Below are positions 1 through 7,197 of a stretch of 11,644 nt of DNA, piece after piece (the first letter of the stretch is position 1; each line of letters starts with the position of its first letter). Below the pieces are notes generated by a model, which made no database searches, was not told the DNA's origin, and worked only from the letters and a program-made list of their open reading frames with translations. The DNA is from an uncultured Opitutaceae bacterium (GTDB lineage Bacteria; Verrucomicrobiota; Verrucomicrobiae; Opitutales; Opitutaceae). A program made the translations under genes and the position numbers. The DNA lies in contig CAMLSH010000068.1 of assembly GCA_946482625.1 (NCBI GenBank), forward strand, positions 1 through 11,644. The letters run 5' to 3'.

Positions 1-371
1 AGGAGCTGTTTGTCGATGCGCTGGCGGGTTTCTTCGACGAGGCGTTCCCAGACGGGGTTGCGCTCTTTGGAGGGGCCGAAGCAAAGGAGGGCGAGCGATG
101 CGTACGCGAGGCCGTTTTCAGCGGCGGGCTCGGTGAACATCTGGGCGGTGATGCAGCGGGCCGCGAGGTCGATGATATCGAAACCCTTGAGGGTGGTTTC
201 ACCGGTGCCGCGGTAGTATTCGCCAAGGGCGTAAGCGATGTGGCCGGGCTCATCGGGGCGAGGTTGTTCGCCGGGAGCGGGGAGAATGGTGCCGTCGGGC
301 TGGATCGCGTCTAGGTTGTGGCCCAAAATAGAGCGGGCCATGTCGAGACATTGCTCGGAGAAACTGTGCAT
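1..371 (-). CDS. Unidentified protein, N-terminal 123 residues (runs off the left edge)
   Basis: The reverse strand is open from an ATG at 371 to the window edge, giving at least 123 residues that begin MHSFSEQCLDMARSI. An in-frame TAA lies four codons upstream of the ATG, so 371 is the outermost ATG; a second ATG follows at codon 11. Residues about 40-123 are rich in Ala, Leu, Tyr and Glu (AYALGEYYRGTGE, LAARCITAQMF, ENGLAYASLALLCFG), like the helical repeats of alpha/alpha-barrel proteins. That is only an impression and I do not recognise the family. No signal peptide is visible. It lies downstream of rho on the same strand, separated by 134 bases and a probable terminator, so it is probably a separate transcript. 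Codon use (C or G in most third positions) fits a real gene. Confidence 0.6.
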   Translation of the reverse strand, partial: MHSFSEQCLDMARSILGHNLDAIQPDGTILPAPGEQPRPDEPGHIAYALGEYYRGTGETTLKGFDIIDLAARCITAQMFTEPAAENGLAYASLALLCFGPSKERNPVWERLVEETRQRIDKQL

Positions 372-492
372 GTAGTGTGGTTACGGGCTGCGGCTGGCGG
401 TGCACCGACGCGTGATGCGCGCGGCGGGAAGGGGAGATTTGTTCAGAGTTTGCGAGAGCGGCGCAAGAGGGAATTACTAGCAGGCGGTTTTG

Positions 493-514
493 AAAAAGAA
501 CCCGTTTAGCGGGC
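493..514 (-). terminator. Probable intrinsic terminator overlapping the rho stop codon
   Basis: Read on the minus strand, CCCG and CGGG (513-510 and 504-501) form a short stem around the five-base loop CTAAA, followed directly by TTCTTTTT (500-493). The loop contains the rho TAA stop codon. The stem is only 4 bp plus a possible G-T pair, so termination may be partial. It separates rho from the partial gene downstream. Confidence 0.5.
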
Positions 515-1714
515 GATCAGTTTCAAGAACTCCTCGTTGGTCTTCGTCTTGGAGAGGCGCGTGATCATCGTCTCGGTGGCTTCTTCGATCTTTTGCTGGA
601 CGAGGGCGCGACGGAAAAAGTGGATGCCTTCGAGCTTCTTCGGGTCGATGAGGAGTTCTTCCTTACGCGTGCCGGAGGAGGCGATGTTGATGGCGGGCCA
701 GAGGCGCATCTCGGCGCATTTGCGGTCGAGGACGAGCTCCATGTTACCGGTGCCCTTGAACTCCTGGAAGATGACGTCGTCCATGCGGCTGCCGGTTTCG
801 ACGAGCACGGAGGCGATGATGGTGAGCGAGCCGGCTTCCTCGGTGTTGCGGGCGGCGGCGAAGAGCTGGCGGGGTTTCTCCAAGGCGCGGACATCGAGAC
901 CGCCGGAGCCGGTACGGCCGGAGTTGCGCGAGGAGTTGTGCGCGCGGGCGAGACGGGTGATCGAGTCGACGAAGAGGACGACGTGGACGCCGGTCTCGGC
1001 GAGGCGTTTGGCGCGCTCGATGCAGAGATCGGCGATGCGGATGTGGCTTTCGAGCTGTTCGTCGTTGGAGGAAGCCCAGATTTCGCAGGGAACGCTGCGT
1101 TTGAAATCGGTGACCTCTTCGGGGCGCTCGTCCACGAGGAGAATCATGACGTGGCACTCGGGGTTATTTTCCAAAACGCCCAGCGCCATATCGCGAAGGA
1201 GGGTGGTTTTGCCGGTGCGCGGCGGGGCGACGATGAGGCCGCGGGTGCCTTTGCCGATGGGGCAGAAAAGATCGACGGCGCGGGTGGTCATGCGGCCGTC
1301 CTTGAGCTCCACTTTCAGGTGCTTGTCGGGGGAGACGGTGGTGAGGGCGTTAAAGTCGAGTTTGTGGCGGCGCTCCTCGATATCGAGGCCGTCGACCTTC
1401 TCGATGAACTTCATCTTCGGGTTGGGAAACTTGCCTTCGGCCGGGTAGGCGGTGCCGGAGACGAGGTTGCCTTGGCGGAGTTTAAAGCGCCGTATCAGTT
1501 CCTTGGGCACGAAGACGTCGGACGGGCGGCGTTTGCCGAATTTGGTGCGATCGAGAAGCTGGCCGTTGCCGCCTTTCTGGAGGTCGATGTCGAGCACACC
1601 TTCGACGCGAATCGTGTTATCCGCCACGGCGGGGGCGGCCGGAGCGGGAGAAGTTGTTTGAAGAGCAGGTGCAGCAGTGGCTGCCGCCGGCGCGGGGTTG
1701 GAGTTATTTTCCAT
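506..1714 (-). CDS. rho: Transcription termination factor Rho
   Basis: Rho is a hexameric RNA-dependent ATPase and helicase that ends transcription of untranslated RNA. The 402 residues compare with 419 in E. coli. Residues 1-33 are an Ala/Pro-rich, probably disordered extension. The RNA-binding domain spans about 34-120 and the RecA-like ATPase about 140-402. Visible motifs are the P-loop PPRTGKT (164-170, Lys169), the catalytic-Glu segment VDERPEE (194-200, Glu196), Walker B VVLFVDS (245-251, Asp250), the Q-loop region GRTGSGGLD (266-274), the R-loop segment EFKGTGNMEL (318-327) and SGTRKEELL (347-355) with the arginine finger at Arg350. The RNP1 position reads GGNGQLLD (48-55), without the aromatics of the usual GFGFLR. 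The P-loop has Arg-Thr where E. coli has Lys-Ala. The ATG at 1714 has no clear Shine-Dalgarno. It is transcribed divergently from acs. Confidence 0.97.
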   Translation of the reverse strand: MENNSNPAPAAATAAPALQTTSPAPAAPAVADNTIRVEGVLDIDLQKGGNGQLLDRTKFGKRRPSDVFVPKELIRRFKLRQGNLVSGTAYPAEGKFPNPKMKFIEKVDGLDIEERRHKLDFNALTTVSPDKHLKVELKDGRMTTRAVDLFCPIGKGTRGLIVAPPRTGKTTLLRDMALGVLENNPECHVMILLVDERPEEVTDFKRSVPCEIWASSNDEQLESHIRIADLCIERAKRLAETGVHVVLFVDSITRLARAHNSSRNSGRTGSGGLDVRALEKPRQLFAAARNTEEAGSLTIIASVLVETGSRMDDVIFQEFKGTGNMELVLDRKCAEMRLWPAINIASSGTRKEELLIDPKKLEGIHFFRRALVQQKIEEATETMITRLSKTKTNEEFLKLIAR

Positions 1715-1755
1715 GAATAATACAGACGAAAAGTTAAGCAGAGGATTTCCCGGGC

Positions 1756-1784
1756 TTGACGCTAAAAACTCTGGTCGGGATAAG
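1756..1784 (+). promoter_or_regulatory. Candidate sigma70-type promoter for acs
   Basis: TTGACG (1756-1761, five of six matches to TTGACA) is followed after exactly 17 bases by GATAAG (1779-1784, four of six matches to TATAAT). Transcription would start near 1791, about 45 bases before the preferred GTG start of acs. The same TTG could be read as an upstream start codon for acs, but the family length argues against that. Prediction by eye only. Confidence 0.45.
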
Positions 1785-1836
1785 AGCCGCGCTTTACACG
1801 AGCGATCTGCTCCTAACCCAAAAATCAGCCACTCAC

Positions 1837-3786
1837 GTGACAGACCAATCGATTACCTCAGTCTCCCGAGAAAGTCGGGTTTTCAGGCCTTCGGCCGAGT
1901 TTCAACGCCAAGCGAACCTTGGAAGTCTGGCGGCCTACAAAAGGCTCTATGCCGAGTCTGTCAATAGCCCAGAAAAGTTCTGGAAACGCCAGGCCGAGGA
2001 GCAACTCGTCTGGCGCAAACCGTTTAAGACGGTCTTCAAAGGCGCGATGCCCGACACCAAATGGTTTGTCGGCGGCAAACTGAACGTTTCCGAGAATTGC
2101 CTCGACCGCCATCTCGGCACCGCACGCGAGAATAAGGCTGCGATCATTTTCGAGGGCGAGCCGGGCGATGTGCGTACGATGACGTACAAACAGCTCCATT
2201 TTCACGTGTGCCGTCTGGCCCACGTTTTCGAAAATATGGGGCTGGTCGCTGGCGACCGCGTGGCAATTTACATGCCGATGGTGCCCGAGGCGATGATCAC
2301 GATGCTGGCGTGCGCGCGCGTCGGTGCGATTCACACGGTGGTCTTCGGCGGCTTTAGTCCCGAGGCGCTCAAGGATCGCATCAACGACTGCAAGGCGAAG
2401 CTGGTCGTCACCGCCGACGGCGGCTGGCGTCGCGGCAAGGTCATCGAGCTCAAACCCAACGTCGACAAGGCGCTCGAGGGTGCTCCCAGCGTGCAATCCG
2501 TGCTCGTGTTGAAACGCTGTGGAAATCCCATCGCGATGAAGGACGGCCGCGATGTGTGGTGGCACGATGCGTGGGAGGGCGCTCCGAATCAGCACAAGGC
2601 GAAGGCGTTCGATTCCGAACACCCGCTGTTCATTCTCTACACCAGCGGCAGCACGGGAAAACCGAAGGGCGTGCTGCACACCAGCGCGGGCTATCTGCTC
2701 GGCGCGAAGTTGAGTTCCCACTACGTTTTCGACCTCAAGGAAACCGACCGCTATTTCTGCTCGGCAGACATCGGCTGGATCACCGGACACAGCTACGTCG
2801 TCTACGGTTTGCTCAGCAATGGAGCGACGGTCTTCATCTACGAAGGCGCGCCGAACCAGCCGGAGCCGGATCGTTTCTGGCGGATGATCGACCGTCACGG
2901 GTTGACGATTCTCTACACCGCGCCGACCGCGATCCGCGCGTTCATGCGCTGGGGTGATAACTATGTGCTGCGTCACCGCCTCGACTCGCTGCGCCTGCTG
3001 GGATCGGTCGGCGAACCGATCAATCCAGAGGCGTGGATGTGGTATCACACGATGATCGGCAAAAAACGTTGCCCCATTGTGGACACGTGGTGGCAGACCG
3101 AAACCGGTGCGATCACGATCACGCCGATGCCGGGCGCAACACCGCTCAAGCCGGGCTCGGCGACGCTGCCGTTCTTCGGCATCGCGCCGAAGGTCGTCGA
3201 CGATCACGGGAAGGAAGTCCCACGCAATTCGGGCGGCAAACTCGTCATCACGAAGCCGTGGCCGTCGATGCTGCGCACGCTTTGGGGCGACGATGCGCGT
3301 TACAAGCAGGCGTACTTTAGCGAGTTTCCCGGAATCTACTTCACCGGAGACGGCGCCCGTCAGGATAAAGACGGGTATTTCTGGATCGTCGGCCGCATCG
3401 ACGACGTGCTCAACGTCTCCGGGCACCGCATTGGCACGGCCGAGATCGAGAGCGCGCTGGTGTCGCATCCGGCAGTGGCCGAGGCCGCTGCGGTCGGCAA
3501 ACCCGACGATCTCAAGGGCCAGGCGCTGGTGGTGTTTGTCACGCTCAAGACCGGGCACGAGGCGAGCGACATCCTCAAGGAAGAGCTACGCACCCATGTG
3601 GGCAAAGAGATCGGTTCGCTCGCGAAACCGGATCAGGTGCGTTTTGCCGCCAGTCTGCCGAAAACGCGCAGTGGAAAAATCATGCGCCGCATCCTCAAAG
3701 ACATCGCTGCCGGATCTCAGGTGAAAGGCGACACCTCGACCCTCGAGGATTTCTCGGTGGTCGCCTCCTTGCAGCAGGAGGAGTGA
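1837..3786 (+). CDS. acs: Acetyl-CoA synthetase (AMP-forming)
   Basis: This cytoplasmic enzyme makes acetyl-CoA from acetate, ATP and CoA through an acetyl-AMP intermediate. The GTG at 1837 gives 649 residues, close to the 652 of E. coli Acs. The frame stays open to a TTG at 1756, but that adds 27 residues without family resemblance and coincides with a promoter-like -35 box. Visible ANL-superfamily motifs are [11 protein letters not shown] (268-278, phosphate-binding loop), WWQTETG (418-424, acetate pocket and adenylate motif), [18 protein letters not shown] (from 519, hinge and A8 motif) and [11 protein letters not shown] (608-618) with the invariant Lys614. That lysine is inactivated by acetylation in other bacteria. 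The N-terminal [16 protein letters not shown] and NCLDRHL segments are also typical. No Shine-Dalgarno is seen. The gene stands alone and ends at a strong terminator. Confidence 0.96.
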   Translation: MTDQSITSVSRESRVFRPSAEFQRQANLGSLAAYKRLYAESVNSPEKFWKRQAEEQLVWRKPFKTVFKGAMPDTKWFVGGKLNVSENCLDRHLGTARENKAAIIFEGEPGDVRTMTYKQLHFHVCRLAHVFENMGLVAGDRVAIYMPMVPEAMITMLACARVGAIHTVVFGGFSPEALKDRINDCKAKLVVTADGGWRRGKVIELKPNVDKALEGAPSVQSVLVLKRCGNPIAMKDGRDVWWHDAWEGAPNQHKAKAFDSEHPLFILYTSGSTGKPKGVLHTSAGYLLGAKLSSHYVFDLKETDRYFCSADIGWITGHSYVVYGLLSNGATVFIYEGAPNQPEPDRFWRMIDRHGLTILYTAPTAIRAFMRWGDNYVLRHRLDSLRLLGSVGEPINPEAWMWYHTMIGKKRCPIVDTWWQTETGAITITPMPGATPLKPGSATLPFFGIAPKVVDDHGKEVPRNSGGKLVITKPWPSMLRTLWGDDARYKQAYFSEFPGIYFTGDGARQDKDGYFWIVGRIDDVLNVSGHRIGTAEIESALVSHPAVAEAAAVGKPDDLKGQALVVFVTLKTGHEASDILKEELRTHVGKEIGSLAKPDQVRFAASLPKTRSGKIMRRILKDIAAGSQVKGDTSTLEDFSVVASLQQEE

Positions 3787-3830
3787 GCTGCGTCTAAAGA
3801 TTGAATACGCGGCATGCAGATGCCGTTTAG

Positions 3831-3861
3831 AAAAACCCGGGCGACGCAGCCCGGGTTTTTT
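3831..3861 (+). terminator. Strong intrinsic terminator after acs
   Basis: ACCCGGGC (3835-3842) and GCCCGGGT (3849-3856) form a perfect 8-bp stem around the loop GACGCA, extended by A-T pairs. A run of six T (3856-3861) follows the stem and four more A precede it (3831-3834), so it could work in both directions. It lies 45 bases after the acs stop and insulates acs from menA. The remaining 161 bases before menA show no gene and no convincing promoter. Confidence 0.92.
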
Positions 3862-4022
3862 CGTGTGCGTTCAACCCGACGTGCGGCTGGAACGGGCTGG
3901 TTCGATAACGCGGAGCGGCGGCGCCAGTGCGCGATCGATTGGCAGCGTGCGTCGTCCGGGATGTGCGTCTGTCCACCGGCAGATTGCCAAACCGCGCAAA
4001 CTGGCTTCGGCTCGCCCGCTGA

Positions 4023-4913
4023 ATGAGTGACGTACCTTCGCCGCTAAAAATCTGGCTTGCCGCCACGCGGCCCCGAACGCTGCCCGCCGCGGTTGCCCCG
4101 GTGCTGGTGGGATCGGCGTTTGCGTGGAGAGACGGCGCGTTTGTCTGGCAGGCTGCGCTGGCATGTCTCGGTTTTGCGCTGCTCATCCAGATCGGCACTA
4201 ATTTCGCGAACGACTACTACGATTTTATCAAAGGCGCGGACACTGCCGAGCGGGTGGGCCCGCGCCGCGCGGTCGCCTCGGGACTGGTTCAGCCGATTGC
4301 GATGAAGGCGGCGATGACGGGTGTGTTTGTGGCGGCGTTTCTCGTGGGCTTGAGCCTGCTCAACTACGGCGGCTGGCCGTTGCTAGCGATCGGGGTGGCG
4401 AGCATCGTTTGTGGCGTGGCCTACACTGGCGGGCCGTATCCGCTGGGGTACAACGGGCTGGGAGACCTTTTCGTTTTTATCTTTTTTGGTCTGGTCGCGG
4501 TGTGCGCGACTTACTTCGTCCAAGCGGGCTCGGTGACCCCGGAGGTGTTTCTTGCTTCCGGCGCGATCGGTCTGCTGGCGGCAAACATCCTTGTCGTGAA
4601 CAACTATCGCGACGTGGAGACCGATGCGAAGGCGGGCAAGCGAACGTTGGTGGTGCGATTTGGCCGACGCTTCGCGCGGGTACAGTTTGGCCTATCTCTT
4701 GTCGTGGCATTCGCGATCCCGGCGTATCTGGCGATGCGCGGCTACACGCTTTGGGTGTTGCTGCCTTTGGCGGTGACGCCACTCGCCATCCGCCACGTGC
4801 GGCGGCTCGCGGAATCGAAGACGCCGCCGGAGTTGATCGCGCTGCTGGGCGACACGGGGAAACTACTCGCGCTGTATGCGGTGTTGTTGAGCGCGGGGCT
4901 GGTGTTGGCGTGA
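4023..4913 (+). CDS. menA: 1,4-dihydroxy-2-naphthoate polyprenyltransferase (MenA)
   Basis: This UbiA-superfamily membrane enzyme attaches a polyprenyl chain to 1,4-dihydroxy-2-naphthoate, giving demethylmenaquinone. The 296 residues compare with 308 in E. coli MenA. The N-terminal WLAATRPRTLPAAVAPVLVG (11-30) matches the family's first helix. The first prenyl-diphosphate/Mg site is NFANDYYDFIKGAD (60-73) and the second is NNYRDVETD (193-201), followed by KRTLVVRFG (206-214). GLGDLFVFIFFG (145-156) is also characteristic. Hydrophobic stretches allow roughly eight or nine membrane helices. The menaquinone-specific GLGD and NNYRD signatures favour MenA over UbiA or chlorophyll synthase. The ATG at 4023 has no Shine-Dalgarno but fits the family length. 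No other men gene is present. It is convergent with the peptidase gene. The product implies menaquinone-based respiration. Confidence 0.92.
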   Translation: MSDVPSPLKIWLAATRPRTLPAAVAPVLVGSAFAWRDGAFVWQAALACLGFALLIQIGTNFANDYYDFIKGADTAERVGPRRAVASGLVQPIAMKAAMTGVFVAAFLVGLSLLNYGGWPLLAIGVASIVCGVAYTGGPYPLGYNGLGDLFVFIFFGLVAVCATYFVQAGSVTPEVFLASGAIGLLAANILVVNNYRDVETDAKAGKRTLVVRFGRRFARVQFGLSLVVAFAIPAYLAMRGYTLWVLLPLAVTPLAIRHVRRLAESKTPPELIALLGDTGKLLALYAVLLSAGLVLA

Positions 4914-4921
4914 GCTCAACC

Positions 4922-4943
4922 GGTGCGTGGGGGACAACGCGCC
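4922..4943. repeat. Hairpin between convergent menA and S9 peptidase genes
   Basis: GGTGCGT (4922-4928) can pair with ACGCGCC (4937-4943) through seven base pairs, one of them G-T, around the loop GGGGGACA. There is no T-run on either side, so it is not a classical intrinsic terminator. On the minus strand the stem is preceded directly by GTAG, the same four bases that precede the palindrome inside the glycosyltransferase gene (10579-10598). It may be a dispersed palindromic repeat that also limits read-through between the two convergent genes. Confidence 0.4.
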
Positions 4944-4964
4944 CTACCTTGGAGCGGCCCGCGG

Positions 4965-7196
4965 CTACTCGCCGATGAAGCGGCGGTAGAATTCGTCGAA
5001 GCGGAGGAGTCGGTCGATCCGCTGCGCGGGATCTCCGGCGCGGCTGAGATCGTGGGTGGCCTGCGGATAGCGGATGTACTCCACCGGCCGGTTGAGCACC
5101 TTGAGCGCGCGAAAAAGCATTTCGCTCTGAGCGGTGCCGGTGCGGCGGTCGTGATCGCTGTGTTTGATCAGGAGCGGAGTGTAGATGTTTTCCGCGTGGG
5201 AGAGCGGGGATTGGGCGTCGAGCAGACGGCGGATCGAGGGCTGCCACGGGTAACCGCCGAAATGATACGGCACGAGGCGCCAAGCGCTGCCTTCGCCAAA
5301 AAAAGTCGCCAGATCGTAGATGCCGCGTTGGGCGATGGCGGCCTTGAAACGTTTGTCGTGGCCGACGATCCAGGCGACGAGATAGCCGCCGTAGCTGCCC
5401 CCCGAAAGCACGAGGCGGTCTTTGTCCACCCACGGTTCTTTGCAGGCGAGGTCGGTTGCGGCGAGAACGTCGGAGGCCGGGCCCGGGCCCCAGTTTTGGA
5501 AGCTTTCGCGCTGGAAGTGATAACCGTAGCCGCCGGAGCCGCGCGGGTTGCAATACAGGATGCCATAGCCGCGCGCGGCGAAGAACTGGAACTCGTGCCA
5601 CATCGAGGAATCGCCCGGCCCCCACATCGCCTGCGGGCCGCCGTGGATCGCGACGAGCAATGGATATTTTTTTCCCGGCTCCATGTAGGCTGGCTTGATG
5701 AGCCACGAGTCGATTTTAAGGCCATCGGTCGTGTCGAACTGGCGCCGCTGCGGGAGCGAGATGGCTTTGTCTTGGAGCCAGCTGCTGTTGTGCGAGGTGA
5801 GCAGGCGGAAGGATTTGTTGGGGAGATCGACGCGGTACAGTTCGTAGGGATTGCTGGCCTGCATGAGCACGGCCACGGCGAAATCTGCGCCGAGGTCGTA
5901 AGCGCGCACGCCTGCGGCCAGACCGGTGAGGCGTTCCGGTTCGGTGACGCCGTCGATGGCGACGCGGAAAAGCAGATGGCCACCGTTGGCCGGGGCGGTG
6001 AAGAAAATGAATTTCCCGTCGAACGACCACTGCGGACGGGCGACGCTGCGGTCGAAACGCGCAGTGATGATTTTCGGGGGGCCGCCATCGACCGGGATGA
6101 GGCCGAGCTGGGTTTGCCCATAGGAATCGAGAGAGAGATCTTCGGCGAGGAAGGCGATGGTGCGGCCGTCGGGCGACGCCGTGGGACGCGTGTAGGTGAA
6201 GTTGGGCGTGTGCAGGAGCAGGCGTGGCGGAGCGCCGTCCAGGCCCACGCTCCAGAGTGCGCGTTCGAGGACGCGATCGGGGTGAACGGCGCCGGGCGAT
6301 TCGGCGCTAAACACGATGCGCGGGCCGCCGGGAGCGTCGGCCCAGCCGGCCCCGTCGGCGCTCACGAAGCCGGGGGTGAGCAGCCGCGCGGGCGCGTCCT
6401 CTTCCGCGGTGGAAACGTAGAGATGGATAAACGCTTCCTGCGGTTCCAAGTCGCGGTCGCCGATGAATTCGAGGCGGGTGAGTACGCGCGGGTTGCCGTC
6501 TTCTTCGTGGCGGGTGAGCCAGCGGCGCTCGGCTTCGCGACTGCCGTTGAGCGGCGTAGGTTTTTCTTCGGGCGCGGTCGGCGCGGTATCCGCGGTCTGG
6601 CGACCGGGACGTTCTGCCGGCCATTCGGGCAATGGCTGGCCGGCGGGCTGGCGGGCGAGTTCACGGCGCACGGAGTTCAAGGAGACGGCCGAGGAAAAAA
6701 GCAGCTGTGTGCCATCGGGGGACCAGCGTGGGTGCGTGGCGCCGGTGGGGAGTTGGGTGACCTTGAAGGCCTCGCCGCCCGGCGCGATGGGAAGCACCCA
6801 GATCTGCGGGACGTTTTTTTCGCTGCGCACAAATGCGATGCGGTCGCCGCGCGGATGCCACACCGCGTAGGCCGCGCTGCCTTCGCCGCGGGTGAGCTGG
6901 CGCGCTCCGCCGATGCCGTCGAGCGGCACCATCCAGAGATGCGTGCGATAGGTGTATTGGCCCGGCTGATCGTCTTTTTCGTCGATGCTACGGACGGTGT
7001 AAACGACGTGGCTGCCGTCGGGAGAAAGCGCGGGCGAACCGAGCTGCTTTAACTTCAACAAGTCCTTCGCGCCGATGAGACTGTTGGTGGATTGCGCGGA
7101 GAGGATGTTGAGCAGCAGGCCGACGAAGACGACGCCCGCGAACAGGAGCGGGACACGCGCGGCTGCAGGGCGGCGGTGGTCGGGACGAATAGCCAT
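4965..7196 (-). CDS. S9-family prolyl oligopeptidase-like serine peptidase, exported or membrane-anchored
   Basis: Predicted serine peptidase of the prolyl oligopeptidase/acylaminoacyl-peptidase group. The ATG at 7196 gives 743 residues and starts one base after the stop of the upstream gene (TAG-A-ATG). A start at 7253 would add 19 residues overlapping that gene. Residues 1-14 are basic and 15-33 hydrophobic (VPLLFAGVVFVGLLLNILS), ending in LSAQS, so this is a signal peptide or anchor. A beta-propeller follows, with PD40-like strands SPDGSHVVY, HPRGDRIAFV, SPDGTQLLF, SPDGRTIAFL and SFDGKFIFF, interrupted by a Pro/Glu-rich insert. The C-terminal alpha/beta-hydrolase has HGGP, the nucleophile in GGSYGG (Ser601), Asp683 in HSDHDRR and His715 in ATHDLSR, so the triad is complete. 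The substrate is unknown. The junction suggests translational coupling to the DAC-like gene. Confidence 0.9.
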   Translation of the reverse strand: MAIRPDHRRPAAARVPLLFAGVVFVGLLLNILSAQSTNSLIGAKDLLKLKQLGSPALSPDGSHVVYTVRSIDEKDDQPGQYTYRTHLWMVPLDGIGGARQLTRGEGSAAYAVWHPRGDRIAFVRSEKNVPQIWVLPIAPGGEAFKVTQLPTGATHPRWSPDGTQLLFSSAVSLNSVRRELARQPAGQPLPEWPAERPGRQTADTAPTAPEEKPTPLNGSREAERRWLTRHEEDGNPRVLTRLEFIGDRDLEPQEAFIHLYVSTAEEDAPARLLTPGFVSADGAGWADAPGGPRIVFSAESPGAVHPDRVLERALWSVGLDGAPPRLLLHTPNFTYTRPTASPDGRTIAFLAEDLSLDSYGQTQLGLIPVDGGPPKIITARFDRSVARPQWSFDGKFIFFTAPANGGHLLFRVAIDGVTEPERLTGLAAGVRAYDLGADFAVAVLMQASNPYELYRVDLPNKSFRLLTSHNSSWLQDKAISLPQRRQFDTTDGLKIDSWLIKPAYMEPGKKYPLLVAIHGGPQAMWGPGDSSMWHEFQFFAARGYGILYCNPRGSGGYGYHFQRESFQNWGPGPASDVLAATDLACKEPWVDKDRLVLSGGSYGGYLVAWIVGHDKRFKAAIAQRGIYDLATFFGEGSAWRLVPYHFGGYPWQPSIRRLLDAQSPLSHAENIYTPLLIKHSDHDRRTGTAQSEMLFRALKVLNRPVEYIRYPQATHDLSRAGDPAQRIDRLLRFDEFYRRFIGE

Positions 7197-7197
7197 T

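Noticed and set aside
318..509. A 63-codon plus-strand frame in the gap left of rho
   Set aside because: It overlaps the start of the partial minus-strand gene and the rho terminator, is rich in Arg and Gly and has no Shine-Dalgarno.
593..1720. A 375-codon plus-strand frame opposite rho
   Set aside because: Its composition (Gly, Ala, Asp, Glu, Val) is the reverse-complement image of rho, and rho is unmistakable.
1858..3558. A 566-codon open frame on the minus strand opposite acs
   Set aside because: It is fully contained within the acs gene, is rich in Arg, Asp, His and Val without motifs, and its codon pattern mirrors acs third positions.
4023..4913. Assigning the prenyltransferase to ubiquinone (UbiA) or chlorophyll synthesis
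   Set aside because: The NDYYDFIKGAD and NNYRDVETD segments and overall alignment follow MenA, and no photosynthesis or ubi genes are nearby.
4923..7052. A 709-codon open frame on the plus strand opposite the S9 peptidase gene
   Set aside because: It lies antisense to a gene with a complete catalytic triad and propeller motifs. Its protein is low-complexity (Gly, Ala, Glu, Arg rich) with no recognisable domain, as expected of a GC-bias shadow.
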